Shown here: piece by piece, positions 52,079 through 61,105 of the stretch
Numbering within the stretch: position 1 is the stretch's first letter
Layout of the letters: every line of letters starts with the position of its first letter
Assembly (NCBI GenBank): GCA_024234615.1
Contig: JACKNY010000002.1
Coordinates: forward strand, 310,001-374,000
Direction of reading: 5' to 3'
Length of the DNA stretch: 64,000 bases
Origin: Pseudomonadales bacterium
GTDB taxonomy: Bacteria > Pseudomonadota > Gammaproteobacteria > Pseudomonadales > IMCC2047
The notes under the pieces: model-generated
Seen by the model: the letters and a program-made list of their open reading frames with translations, nothing else
Told to the model about the DNA's origin: nothing
The model's database searches: none
Program-made: the position numbers and the translations under genes

Positions 52079-53188
52079 CTAAGGCCGATGCGCACGCGCC
52101 AAATAGTCTTGCGACTGCATTTCCAACAAACGACTCTTCGTGCGCTCAAACTCAAAACTAAGCCGTCCACCAGAATAAAGTCTGTCTATCTCCGTAGCTG
52201 CGGACAGAATCAGTTTAACATTACGGTCATAAAATTCATCGACCAAATTGATAAAGCGCCGCGCTCGGTCATCTGAATCCCCCCCCATCACAGGGACATT
52301 ACTCACCAATACGGCGTGGTACATTCTGGCGATTTCTATATAGTCGTTCTGACTCCGCGGCCCATTGCAGAGCGCTGCAAAATCAAACCAAACCACATCA
52401 TCATCGCAGCGAATAGTATCGATTTTTCGTCCTTCGATTTCAATCGCTTCGTTTTGGGTGATAGTTTCCATGTCAGGCGCCAATTGTATGAAGCAACTTT
52501 TGAGGCTATCAAAGGCGGACTCGTCCAGCGGGCAATGATAAATCTCCGCACGTTCCAGTACACGCAAGCGGTAATCCACACCACCGTCTACGTTAATCAC
52601 CTCCGTATGCTGTTTCACTAACTCAATGGCGGGAAGAAAACGCTGTCTTTGTAGCCCGTCCTTGTAGAGGTTATCGGGAATAATATTTGATGTCGCAACC
52701 AGGCTAACGCCACGAGCAAAAAGCTGCTCCATTAAACCACCTAAAATCATGGCGTCGGTGATATCGGAAACAAAAAATTCATCGAAGCAAATTACACAGG
52801 TCTGTTGACTGAGATCCTGAGCAATATGGTGCAATGGGTTTTTTTGACCATTCAATCGCTTCAGCTTCTGATGCACCATTTGCATAAAGCGGTGAAAATG
52901 GGAACGCATTTTATTTTCAAAGGGCAGGCTATCATAAAAAGCGTCCATCAGGTAAGTTTTGCCGCGTCCGACGCCACCCCAAAAATACAGCCCTTTTTGT
53001 GGTATTGGAACTTCTTTTTTTACTAGCGACAAACCTATTTGTAACAACGAACGATTGGTTTTCTTGGCCTGTACCGCCAACAGATCATCGTACAGCCGCT
53101 GCAGATGCTGTACAGCCGTTCGCTGCGCCTCATCGGGCAGCAATAAATTGTTATCGAGATCCTTTTGGTAGCGCTGTAACGGCGTCAT
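52079..53188 (-). CDS. zapE: Division-associated AFG1-like ATPase ZapE
   Basis: A 369-residue P-loop ATPase of the AFG1 family. Walker A is GGVGRGKT (71-78), Walker B lies in CVICFDEFFVSDITDAM. VATSNIIPDNLYKDGLQR and FINLVDEFYDRNVKL match E. coli ZapE, which destabilises FtsZ polymers and is needed under heat and low oxygen. The ATG at 53188 fits the family; the frame continues 15 codons upstream without a better ribosome binding site. It is followed by its own terminator. Confidence 0.93.
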   Translation of the reverse strand: MTPLQRYQKDLDNNLLLPDEAQRTAVQHLQRLYDDLLAVQAKKTNRSLLQIGLSLVKKEVPIPQKGLYFWGGVGRGKTYLMDAFYDSLPFENKMRSHFHRFMQMVHQKLKRLNGQKNPLHHIAQDLSQQTCVICFDEFFVSDITDAMILGGLMEQLFARGVSLVATSNIIPDNLYKDGLQRQRFLPAIELVKQHTEVINVDGGVDYRLRVLERAEIYHCPLDESAFDSLKSCFIQLAPDMETITQNEAIEIEGRKIDTIRCDDDVVWFDFAALCNGPRSQNDYIEIARMYHAVLVSNVPVMGGDSDDRARRFINLVDEFYDRNVKLILSAATEIDRLYSGGRLSFEFERTKSRLLEMQSQDYLARAHRP

Positions 53189-53253
53189 GACTATTTTTGC
53201 TTCGAAAAAATACCAGCGGCACTTTAGCCCCATCCCTTAAATTTTTCAATTAT

Positions 53254-53287
53254 GTTCAGTTTGAGTTCAGTTGAACTTCCCTATTAT
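53254..53287 (+). promoter_or_regulatory. Candidate promoter with OmpR/PhoP-type direct repeat
   Basis: GTTCAG occurs at 53254-53259 and again at 53265-53270, an 11-base period with a 5-base spacer. Eleven bases further lies TATTAT (53282-53287, five of six -10 bases). There is no good -35. This layout of two hexamers one helical turn apart just upstream of a -10 is what PhoP- and OmpR-family activators use. The gene for such a regulator is at 54.3 kb. Confidence 0.5.
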
Positions 53288-53323
53288 TACTGCGAATTCT
53301 GAAAAAACAGTAAGGGGAATACA

Positions 53324-53881
53324 ATGAAAACCACTATTGCGACCTTGACCGTAGGCATTTTGCTGAGCACTGGTGCCTTGGCAGAGCATAATAAGGCCTA
53401 TGATTACGCCAAGGTGATCGAAGCCGAACCAATCACCAAGCATGTTCGTGTCAGCACTCCGCGTCGGGAATGCTGGGAGGAAGAGGTGACGCACTATGAT
53501 AATTCAGGTTATCGATCAGCCACCCCAACACTTCTAGGCAGTGTTATCGGCGGCGCCATAGGCAACGAACTGGGACATAATAAAGATGCCAAGCGCGGCG
53601 GTATTTTGGTGGGAGCCCTGCTCGGTGGTTCGATTGGTCGGGATCTCGGTCGCCATCATGCTAATAGCCAGGGTGGTAAATACTATAGCACCGAACAAGT
53701 ATGCAAAACCTATCAGGATTACCATGACGAGGAGCGTATCGTTGGCTATCATGTGCTCTACAAATACCGAGGAAATACCTACAGCACAGAAACTGAAAAC
53801 CACCCGGGCGACCGCATTAAAGTTCGCGTATCAGTCACTCCGGCAGAGGAGTTCGGCTCGTCACAACGCTATCGTTATTAA
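53324..53881 (+). CDS. Glycine-zipper envelope protein, 17 kDa surface-antigen-like
   Basis: A 185-residue exported protein with a signal peptide cut after ALA (1-20). A glycine zipper at about 71-108 (LLGSVIGGAIGNELG, then GGILVGALLGGSIGRDLG) predicts paired membrane-inserting helices. Two cysteines, C50 (RECWEEE) and one near 127 (EQVCKTY), may form a disulfide. The C-terminal part is beta-rich and soluble. Similar glycine-zipper 2TM proteins are found in many proteobacteria without a firm function. A strong AAGGGGA ribosome binding site precedes the ATG. The PepSY/two-component operon lies 119 bases downstream. Confidence 0.82.
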   Translation: MKTTIATLTVGILLSTGALAEHNKAYDYAKVIEAEPITKHVRVSTPRRECWEEEVTHYDNSGYRSATPTLLGSVIGGAIGNELGHNKDAKRGGILVGALLGGSIGRDLGRHHANSQGGKYYSTEQVCKTYQDYHDEERIVGYHVLYKYRGNTYSTETENHPGDRIKVRVSVTPAEEFGSSQRYRY

Positions 53882-53920
53882 CGAATGTCGACGCAGGGAA
53901 TCTTTGTGAGATACCATTAC

Positions 53921-53948
53921 TTAGTCAACCTTAAACGAACTTGACTAA
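53921..53948. repeat. 8-bp inverted repeat upstream of the PepSY gene
   Basis: TTAGTCAA and TTGACTAA are perfect inverted copies 12 bases apart. There is no T run, so it is not a terminator. Placed about 55-80 bases before the PepSY start, it could be an operator for the operon; TTGACT within it could also act as a -35. Confidence 0.5.
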
Positions 53949-54000
53949 AGTTGTCCTCGCATGACACAAGTTTCTTCTATATGGACGGGCGTCAATTCCA

Positions 54001-54303
54001 GTGATAGCGCAATTAAACATCTTACTGCTGATAACGAGCCTAACGTTTGCCGCGACGGGTTTTGCGGCGCAACAGCCGGTGCAGAGACTTTGGCCTAACA
54101 GGACAATTTTGGCGGAGCAGGATCTGATCAGCAGGGATCAGGCCATTGCTATAGCCAAAAGTCGTTACAAAGGTAAAGTGCTGTCTGCCGATTTAGAGCA
54201 AAACAACGGCAATCATGCTTATCGGATTAAACTGCTCACCGACAAAGGCCGTGTGAAGACTGTGCGTATTAATGCTCGCGAAAAATCACGCGGCAAGAAC
54301 TAG
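54001..54303 (+). CDS. Secreted PepSY-domain protein
   Basis: A 100-residue protein with an N-terminal signal peptide (about 1-22, ending FAA) and a single PepSY domain at about 43-93 (SRDQAIAIAKSRYKGKVLSADL). Small PepSY proteins are often encoded beside PhoPQ/OmpR-type two-component systems and may act in the periplasm on the sensor or on proteases. The start is a GTG at 54001 without a clear ribosome binding site. The response-regulator ATG is 17 bases past its stop. Confidence 0.8.
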   Translation: MIAQLNILLLITSLTFAATGFAAQQPVQRLWPNRTILAEQDLISRDQAIAIAKSRYKGKVLSADLEQNNGNHAYRIKLLTDKGRVKTVRINAREKSRGKN

Positions 54304-54319
54304 GTCGAAACCCCTGAAT

Positions 54320-55000
54320 ATGCGCGCACTTATAGTTGAAGATGAACCACAACTACGGCGGCAACTCGCTGAATCACTCGTACAGGCCGGTTACAGTGTA
54401 GACTGCGCGGAGGATGGTGAAGAAGGCCTATTTAACGGCGTTGAATATAACTATGATGTCGCCGTGATTGATATTGGCTTACCAAAATTAAATGGTATTG
54501 ACTTGATTCAGGCCCTGCGCAAGCAACAGCGCAGCTACCCTATCTTGATTCTTACTGCGCGCGGGCATTGGCAAGATAAGGTGGAAGGACTGGAAGCAGG
54601 AGCGGATGACTATCTCGTCAAGCCCTTCCACACTGAGGAACTATTGGCTAGGCTAAACGCCCTGGTGCGCCGCTCTGCGGGGCTGGCCTCTCCAACCTTA
54701 CGTATTGGTCCCGTTGAACTTAACACGGCCACCCACAAGGTGCATTGCGAATCAACAGAGTTAGGTTTAACCACCTATGAATACAAGGTCTTGGAGTACC
54801 TGATGCTGCACCCTGACAAGGTGGTTTCCAAAACCGAACTGACCGAACACATATACGACCAGGACTTTGATCTCGACAGCAATGTGATTGAAGTATTTGT
54901 TGGGCGCTTGCGTAAAAAGCTGGATCCTGAGGGCCACCTCAAACCCATCCAAACCTTGCGCGGTCGGGGTTATCGATTTAACAGCGACCTCGGCGCTTAA
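54320..55000 (+). CDS. OmpR/PhoP-family response regulator
   Basis: A 226-residue transcription factor. The receiver domain (1-115) has acidic E7/D8, phospho-acceptor D51 in VIDIGLP, T79 and K101. The C-terminal winged helix (about 128-222) ends in TLRGRGYRFN. The overall pattern, for example RALIVEDEPQLRRQL and LTARGHWQDKVEGLEAGADDYLVKPF (split here at family motifs), resembles PhoP/QseB types. The frame opens 16 codons upstream inside the PepSY gene, but ATG 54320 gives the family start. The partner kinase follows after 14 bases. Confidence 0.92.
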   Translation: MRALIVEDEPQLRRQLAESLVQAGYSVDCAEDGEEGLFNGVEYNYDVAVIDIGLPKLNGIDLIQALRKQQRSYPILILTARGHWQDKVEGLEAGADDYLVKPFHTEELLARLNALVRRSAGLASPTLRIGPVELNTATHKVHCESTELGLTTYEYKVLEYLMLHPDKVVSKTELTEHIYDQDFDLDSNVIEVFVGRLRKKLDPEGHLKPIQTLRGRGYRFNSDLGA

Positions 55001-55014
55001 CAGGCTCGCTACCA

Positions 55015-56397
55015 ATGCGCTCACTTAGAACCCGGCTGGCATTAACCGCACTCCTAGTACTGCTGTTTTTTCTTGGCCTAACAGGCTATACATTGGATCG
55101 CGCCTTTCAACACAGCGTTGAAAACGCTTTAATGGAAAGACTCAAGTCTCATATCTACGCACTACTGACAGCTGCGGAAGATGAGAATGGCAAGCTGGTT
55201 ATGCCCGCACTGTTGCAAGACCCAGAATTCAACCGCATAGACTCAGGGCGCTACGGTATGATTATCGGGCAAGACGGCAATGAAGTTTGGCGCTCACCAT
55301 CAGCGATTAGTTTGCGCTTACCCGCACAAACACCCACCTCACCAGGCAACTACCGTCTCACAGAAATCAAAATAGACGACGCAAGCTTCTACCGGATTAG
55401 TTATGGCGTTATTTGGGAAAATCAGAATGGCTCCGAAAGCCGTTATAGCTTTCACGTACTGCAAAACAGCGCCCCCATTGATGTTGAAATCAGCGGTTTT
55501 CGACAAACCCTTTGGCGCTGGCTGGGTGGGCTCGGCCTACTATTGCTAGCTATTCAAGGAATGATTTTACGCTGGGGACTTGCCCCCTTGCCGCGACTGG
55601 CCGAAGACCTACACCGTATAGAACTGGGTGAGCAGGATCAGCTATCCGGAAATTACCCAACTGAGTTAGAACCTGTCGCGACCAACCTAAATCTACTGAT
55701 TGCAAATGAACGCAGGCAACGGCAGCGATATCGTAACACTTTGGCGGACCTTGCCCACAGCTTAAAAACCCCTTTGGCGGTATTGCGTGGCATTACCGCC
55801 ACCAAACCTACCCCCATAGATAGTGAATCACTCAGCACTATCAACGAACAGATTAATCGGATGGATCAGCTCGTCAGCTACCAATTACAACGTGCGGTAT
55901 CGCCTGAAACCTCATTGATCTCCAGACCCATCGACCTGGAGCCCCTGGCATTGAAGTTAATACGCTCGCTGGAAAAGGTTTACCTGGATAAAAAAGTCAC
56001 TGCGCAACTGGAAATTGGTGCCCCTTGCCGCTTTGTGGGTGATGAAAGAGATCTTATGGAGGTATTAGGAAACTTACTGGATAACGCGTTCAAGTTCTGC
56101 AGAAGCACAGTGAGGTTAAAGGCAACCCAGGTTGTTTCAACCACAGAAAATAGTCAGTTATCGATCTGTGTCGAGAACGATGGCGCGCCTATTCCGGCAA
56201 CCGAACAAGCTCGCATATTGCACCGAGGCGCACGTGCGGATACCAGCCAGCCAGGCCAAGGCATCGGGTTGACGGTTGCGCTGGAAATCATCACCAGCTA
56301 TCAAGGCAAATTGAGCATCGACCAATCGGATTTAGGCGGTGCGCTGTTTCATATTGAATTTCCCAATCAGCCTTTTTCCTCAAGCCCCTTGAGATAA
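55015..56397 (+). CDS. Sensor histidine kinase, PhoQ-like
   Basis: A 460-residue inner-membrane kinase with two membrane segments (about 8-25 and 166-187) enclosing a periplasmic sensor domain of about 140 residues. The HAMP-like linker leads to the H-box LADLAHSLKTPLAVLRG with H248. The N-box is LGNLLDNAFKF; the next glycine box reads VENDGAPIP with N in place of the usual D in DNG, and GQGIGL follows. PhoQ-like kinases sense divalent cations or antimicrobial peptides; which signal applies here cannot be told. It is co-transcribed with the response regulator. Confidence 0.9.
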   Translation: MRSLRTRLALTALLVLLFFLGLTGYTLDRAFQHSVENALMERLKSHIYALLTAAEDENGKLVMPALLQDPEFNRIDSGRYGMIIGQDGNEVWRSPSAISLRLPAQTPTSPGNYRLTEIKIDDASFYRISYGVIWENQNGSESRYSFHVLQNSAPIDVEISGFRQTLWRWLGGLGLLLLAIQGMILRWGLAPLPRLAEDLHRIELGEQDQLSGNYPTELEPVATNLNLLIANERRQRQRYRNTLADLAHSLKTPLAVLRGITATKPTPIDSESLSTINEQINRMDQLVSYQLQRAVSPETSLISRPIDLEPLALKLIRSLEKVYLDKKVTAQLEIGAPCRFVGDERDLMEVLGNLLDNAFKFCRSTVRLKATQVVSTTENSQLSICVENDGAPIPATEQARILHRGARADTSQPGQGIGLTVALEIITSYQGKLSIDQSDLGGALFHIEFPNQPFSSSPLR

Positions 56398-56450
56398 CAG
56401 CCATTCATCTATACATTATCAACTCACCCAAACAGGCTTGAGGAGACAAG

Positions 56451-56867
56451 GTGACTATTGGTAACTGGGATCCCAACCAGGATCAGAAAAATACTAACGC
56501 CACAATCGATCAACAGATACTGAGACGCTTTATTGCTCTTAGCGAAGCCGACCAATTGGCGCAGCTGAACCAGCAATTATCGCAACAGGAAATCGATGGC
56601 CATCGCCCTCTTATGAAAACGCATAAAGATGTCTGGGCGCAGGCAGCCGAAAACCTCAGCAATGAAGAACTCATCCATCTAACGCGTTTTTTTACCCTCG
56701 CCGAAGAACAATTACCGGGCTGGGAAGCAGGCAGCTTATCGCCAGTAGTCTGGTTATGTCGCGCCCTGAAAAGCCGTGGCGCATTCCCGGATCAAGAACT
56801 AATTCAATGGATCAAACAGAATTCCAGTAATAAATTTCTGCCTTACGGGAATATATTAGATTTTTAG
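56451..56867 (+). CDS. Conserved-looking hypothetical protein
   Basis: A 138-residue acidic, helical, soluble protein with no signal peptide or membrane segment. A strong GAGGAG five bases before the GTG at 56451 supports translation. The C-terminal half (ELIHLTRFFTLAEEQLPGW, SPVVWLCRALKSRG, FLPYGNILDF) has the look of a conserved domain, but I cannot name it. It lies 53 bases after the kinase gene and could be the last gene of that operon, or be independent. It converges with the moeB-like gene. Confidence 0.7.
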   Translation: MTIGNWDPNQDQKNTNATIDQQILRRFIALSEADQLAQLNQQLSQQEIDGHRPLMKTHKDVWAQAAENLSNEELIHLTRFFTLAEEQLPGWEAGSLSPVVWLCRALKSRGAFPDQELIQWIKQNSSNKFLPYGNILDF

Positions 56868-56911
56868 CTAACGGAATCCTGCCTAGTTGGAGACGTCCAT
56901 CAAAGGAAATG

Positions 56912-57655
56912 CTACTGACAAACCGGACAGTTCAGATTTTTATTTAAACGCAAACGTTGAAAATTCATACTTTTTGCATCAAACAGTAATAAATGCCCCA
57001 CCAGCGTTTCGCCAAAACCGATAATAAGTTTGATCGTCTGCAACGCTTGCATGGTTCCGATAATACCGGTTAGCGGCGCAATCACGCCATTTTCGGAACA
57101 ACTTAGTTGCTGTTCGCTACCTTCAGGATAAAGACATTGGTAACAAGGGCTTTGCACATCACGTGCATCGAATACCGCCAGCTGTCCTTCCAAGCGAATC
57201 GCCGCGCCCGACACCAATGGCTTTTGCTGGCGCACACAGGCCGCATTGATAGCGTAACGGGTACTGAAATTATCAGTACAATCAAGAACCAAATCACAAT
57301 CGGCGATTTGTGCTTCGAGCTGTTCGCCCTCAAGCTTCTTGGCAATGCTAACCACATTAATACTCGGATTAATCGCCAGTAGCGTTTGTTTGGCGGAATG
57401 AACTTTTGCCCTTCCGACATCCTTCAAGGTATGAGCGATTTGCCGCTGCAAATTAGTCAGGTCAACCTCGTCGTAATCCACCAAAGTCAGATGCCCAACT
57501 CCTGCCGCCGCAAGATACATGGCGACAGGACAGCCCAAGCCACCCAACCCGATGACTAACACTTTGGCGGCTAATAGTTTATCCTGCCCTTCGATATCAA
57601 CCTCCGGCAGCATTATTTGGCGACTGTACTGCAATAATTGTTCGTCATTCATCAT
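56912..57655 (-). CDS. moeB: MoeB/ThiF-type sulfur-carrier adenylyltransferase
   Basis: A 248-residue E1-like enzyme that adenylates the C-terminus of small sulfur carriers (MoaD or ThiS). The nucleotide-binding GLGGLG is at 36-41; DLTNLQRQ and DCTDNFSTRYA are family motifs. Two CxxC pairs, CYQC and CPVC, bind structural zinc. Whether it serves molybdopterin or thiamine cannot be settled by sequence alone; no moa or thi gene is nearby. Location next to prmC-prfA-hemA is usual in Pseudomonas-like bacteria. ATGATG at 57655 overlaps the prmC stop. Confidence 0.9.
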   Translation of the reverse strand: MMNDEQLLQYSRQIMLPEVDIEGQDKLLAAKVLVIGLGGLGCPVAMYLAAAGVGHLTLVDYDEVDLTNLQRQIAHTLKDVGRAKVHSAKQTLLAINPSINVVSIAKKLEGEQLEAQIADCDLVLDCTDNFSTRYAINAACVRQQKPLVSGAAIRLEGQLAVFDARDVQSPCYQCLYPEGSEQQLSCSENGVIAPLTGIIGTMQALQTIKLIIGFGETLVGHLLLFDAKSMNFQRLRLNKNLNCPVCQ

Positions 57656-58503
57656 AAAGCTTCTTCTCCCCGCCACTGACATTGAGTGGCGCGATCCAAT
57701 CCGGCTAAATCCTGAAAAGTCTTCATGTTACTATAACCGACAGCAGACAATATTTCCCGCACCGCTTGCGCTTGCTGACAGCCGTGCTCCAGCAATAAAA
57801 ATCCTTGCAACTTGAGATGGTCTTTGGCCTGTGTCGCAATACATTTAATATCGTGCAAACCATCTTCCTCGGATACTAATGCCGTTTTCGGCTCAAACCG
57901 TACATCGCCGCAGAGCAAATGCGGATCATCGGCGGCGATATAGGGCGGATTACCCAGAATCAAATCAAAGGCTTGCTTCGGCAATGCCGAACACCAATCA
58001 CTTACCACAAAACGCAGGTTCATTAACTGAAATGCTACGCGATTTTGCTCAGCCAAGGCCACTATCTGCGGACTTATGTCAGCCCCCAAAACTTGCCATC
58101 TAGACCTTTCATGTGCCAGCGCAAGTGCAATAGCACCCGTTCCAGTGCCCAGATCGGCAATAGTTCGCGGAGAATCGGAGGCAAATAATTCTAACCCAAG
58201 CTGCACCAGTAATTCCGTATCCGGCCGTGGAATCAACGTATCCGAACTGACCTTAATCGGTAACGACCAAAATTCTTTCTCGCCTACCAGGTAGGCAATC
58301 GGAACACCTTTTTGCCGCTGCACCAAAAGGGACTCAAAAACCTGCTGTTGTGCCGCCGTTAACTCCCGATCAGGCCAAGTATAAAGATAGGTTTTATCGC
58401 GCTCTAACGCATGTGCTAATAAAACTGCGACATCCAACCGGGCGGTATCACTCAGTCCATCGAGCCTACCCGCCAGCGCCAGTGTCTGCTTTATCGTTGC
58501 CAT
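57652..58503 (-). CDS. prmC: Release factor glutamine N5-methyltransferase PrmC
   Basis: A 283-residue SAM-dependent enzyme that methylates the GGQ glutamine of RF1 and RF2. DLGTGTGAIALALA (117-130) binds SAM and NPPY (185-188) binds the glutamine side chain. The N-terminal helical part is typical. The ATG overlaps the prfA stop by one base (TAATG), so enzyme and substrate are made together. Confidence 0.97.
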   Translation of the reverse strand: MATIKQTLALAGRLDGLSDTARLDVAVLLAHALERDKTYLYTWPDRELTAAQQQVFESLLVQRQKGVPIAYLVGEKEFWSLPIKVSSDTLIPRPDTELLVQLGLELFASDSPRTIADLGTGTGAIALALAHERSRWQVLGADISPQIVALAEQNRVAFQLMNLRFVVSDWCSALPKQAFDLILGNPPYIAADDPHLLCGDVRFEPKTALVSEEDGLHDIKCIATQAKDHLKLQGFLLLEHGCQQAQAVREILSAVGYSNMKTFQDLAGLDRATQCQWRGEEAL

Positions 58504-59591
58504 TATTCTTCGGAAGAAAGCGCCGAGAGCTGATCCGCCTGATGTTCGTTGATCAGCGCTTCAATCACCGTATCTAAATCGCCTTCCATAATTTCCGGCA
58601 ACTTATAAAGAGTAAGGTTAATCCGGTGATCCGTCACTCGTCCCTGCGGGTAATTGTAAGTGCGAATGCGTTCCGAACGATCACCGGAACCTACCAGACT
58701 GCGGCGCTCATCCGCCTGCTCCGCCTGTTGTTGCGATTGCGCCGAGCTTAACAGTTTCGCCTGCAACACTGACATTGCCTTGGCACGGTTCTTATGTTGC
58801 GAGCGCTCGTCCTGGCATTCCACCACTATCCCCGTGGGGATGTGGGTTATACGAATAGCAGAATCGGTTTTGTTGACATGCTGGCCACCTGCACCGGAAG
58901 CCCGAAAAGTATCGACACGTATATCATTCTTGTTGATCTCCATTTCATCTACCGCATCCGCTTCCGGCATGACCGCGACGGTGCAGGCAGAGGTATGAAT
59001 ACGCCCCTGCGACTCAGTTTCCGGCACGCGTTGCACACGGTGCGCACCCGACTCAAACTTAAGGTTGGCGTAGACATCCTTACCGACAACGCGGCTAATA
59101 ATTTCCTTATAGCCGCCGTGCTCGCCTAAACTTTCACTGATAATTTCTATCTTCCAGCCACAATTTTCCGCATAACGCGAATACATACGGAACAAATCAC
59201 CAGCGAATATGGCGGCCTCATCGCCACCGGTTCCAGCGCGAATTTCAAGATAAGTATTGCGGGTGTCATTCGGATCCTTGGGTAGCAGCAGTTTTTGTAG
59301 CTCTATCGTCAAATCATCAGTTTGCTGCTTCGCCGTCATGACCTCCTCTTCCGCCATTTCACGCATTTCCGCATCGCCATCCTTAAGCAGCTCATTCGCT
59401 TCCTCAAAATTTTTCACCGCTTTCTGATACTGTCCGAAACAGACTACTACCGGCTCGATTTCCGCATATTCCTTCGAATAGGCGCGAAATTTATCCTGCT
59501 TCGCGATAGTCTCTGGATCACCTAACAGCGCGGCCAGTTCCTCGTAACGATCTTTCAGGTGCTCCAATTTATTGATAATTGATGCTTTCAT
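58503..59591 (-). CDS. prfA: Peptide chain release factor 1
   Basis: A 362-residue class I release factor reading UAA and UAG. The tripeptide anticodon PET is at 190-192 in RVPETESQG; the catalytic GGQ is at 235-237 in GAGGQHVNKTD. The PET anticodon separates it from RF2 (SPF). It follows hemA by 67 bases, the hemA-prfA-prmC order being ancient in proteobacteria. Confidence 0.98.
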   Translation of the reverse strand: MKASIINKLEHLKDRYEELAALLGDPETIAKQDKFRAYSKEYAEIEPVVVCFGQYQKAVKNFEEANELLKDGDAEMREMAEEEVMTAKQQTDDLTIELQKLLLPKDPNDTRNTYLEIRAGTGGDEAAIFAGDLFRMYSRYAENCGWKIEIISESLGEHGGYKEIISRVVGKDVYANLKFESGAHRVQRVPETESQGRIHTSACTVAVMPEADAVDEMEINKNDIRVDTFRASGAGGQHVNKTDSAIRITHIPTGIVVECQDERSQHKNRAKAMSVLQAKLLSSAQSQQQAEQADERRSLVGSGDRSERIRTYNYPQGRVTDHRINLTLYKLPEIMEGDLDTVIEALINEHQADQLSALSSEE

Positions 59592-59658
59592 TCTTGGTGA
59601 CTTGTCTCAAATAGGTAAATAAAGTGTTGCTAGTGTATGCCGAGCATGAGGGTGTGGA

Positions 59659-60933
59659 CTAATTATTTTTATTGATATCCTGATCGGAGAGCTCAAACAA
59701 CTCCTGCGCCCAGGCCATCATTTCGGTGCGACCTTCAGCAGAGGCTTTTTTCAGCTGAATACTGGGCGAGTGAATCAACTTATTGGTCAAGGCCTTGGCA
59801 AAATATTGAATGACTTGTTCCGGTGTTTGCCCATTGGCCAACTGTTTAAGGGCACGCTCCAATTCGAAATCCTTAATGCGCTCCGCCTTTTCGCGATAGG
59901 CTTTAAGTGTGCCCACGGCATCCAGGGCACGCAAACTACGCATCATATTGATTGCGCCTAGCTCCACCAGTTGTTCAGCTTCCTCAGCGGCGCTCTGACG
60001 CGAACGCATATTCTCGTCAATCACCTGTTCTAGATCATCCACTGAGTAGAGATAAACATCCGATAGGTTGCCTACTTCGGGCTCAATATCACGGGGCACC
60101 GCAATATCCACCATATAGATCGGACGATGCTTACGTTTCTTCAATGCCCGCTCCACCGCGCCTTTACCCAAAATGGGTAATTGGCTCGCGGTTGAAGTGA
60201 TCACAATATCCGCATAAACCAACTGTTCGGGAATATCCGACAACAGCACCGCTTTGGCACCGAAATTGTTCGCCACTTCCAGGGCACGCTCCAAAGTACG
60301 GTTTGCCACCACCATATTTTTGACGCCATTGCGTTGTAAGTGTCGCGCTACCAGATCAATGGTTTTACCCGCACCCACGAGTAAAGCCTGGGTTTTACTT
60401 AAATCGGCGAAAATATGCTGCGCCAAGCTAACAGCGGCGTAAGCAACAGAAACCGGATTTTGTCCGATGGAGGTTTCTGTTCTTACCTGTTTGGCCACAG
60501 CGAAGGTTTCTTGAAATAAGCGGGTCAGGTAGCTTCCGACCGTATTCGCTTCATTAGCCACTGCATAGGCAGACTTAATCTGACCCAGAATTTGCGGCTC
60601 ACCCAACACCATCGAATCCAAGCCACTGGCTACGCGCATCACATGTTTGATGGCCTCTTCATCCCAGTGCGCATAGCTGCAACGCTCCAATTCATCGTGA
60701 GATAACCCCTGATGATCGCCGAGCCATTCCAGGAGAGCGCGACTACCCTCCAGTTCAGAAACACAATAAAGTTCGGTGCGATTACAGGTAGAAACGATGA
60801 CCACTTCATCTAAAGACAAGTCATGCACGACTTTGCGTAACGCCTGCCACATATGCTCCGGTGCGAAAGCAACACGCTCGCGCACCTCAACGGGAGCGGT
60901 TTTGTGATTAATGCCCAGCGCTAACAAACCCAT
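59659..60933 (-). CDS. hemA: Glutamyl-tRNA reductase
   Basis: A 424-residue NADPH enzyme, the first committed step of heme synthesis by the C5 pathway. It starts MGLLALGINHKTAPVEVRE; catalytic C50 lies in STCNRTELY. The NADPH site reads LLVGAGKTIDLVARHL, with K where E is more common. The frame extends 13 codons upstream, but ATG 60933 fits the family. A TATAAT-like hexamer at 60973-60978 may be its -10, though without a good -35. It diverges from a TRAP operon; lolB, the usual neighbour, is absent. Confidence 0.96.
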   Translation of the reverse strand: MGLLALGINHKTAPVEVRERVAFAPEHMWQALRKVVHDLSLDEVVIVSTCNRTELYCVSELEGSRALLEWLGDHQGLSHDELERCSYAHWDEEAIKHVMRVASGLDSMVLGEPQILGQIKSAYAVANEANTVGSYLTRLFQETFAVAKQVRTETSIGQNPVSVAYAAVSLAQHIFADLSKTQALLVGAGKTIDLVARHLQRNGVKNMVVANRTLERALEVANNFGAKAVLLSDIPEQLVYADIVITSTASQLPILGKGAVERALKKRKHRPIYMVDIAVPRDIEPEVGNLSDVYLYSVDDLEQVIDENMRSRQSAAEEAEQLVELGAINMMRSLRALDAVGTLKAYREKAERIKDFELERALKQLANGQTPEQVIQYFAKALTNKLIHSPSIQLKKASAEGRTEMMAWAQELFELSDQDINKNN

Positions 60934-61105
60934 TGAACGTAAACTTAGCCTTAGAAATGAAACGAGGGGCAAATTATATAGAAATGCAACGGCTACAGGC
61001 TATGACTATAAAAATATTTAGGGAATTTATGACCAACAACCTATACTAACTAACCAATTGTTCCGTAATAACATCCAGATTGTTCAGTCTTTTTACTAAA
61101 AAACA

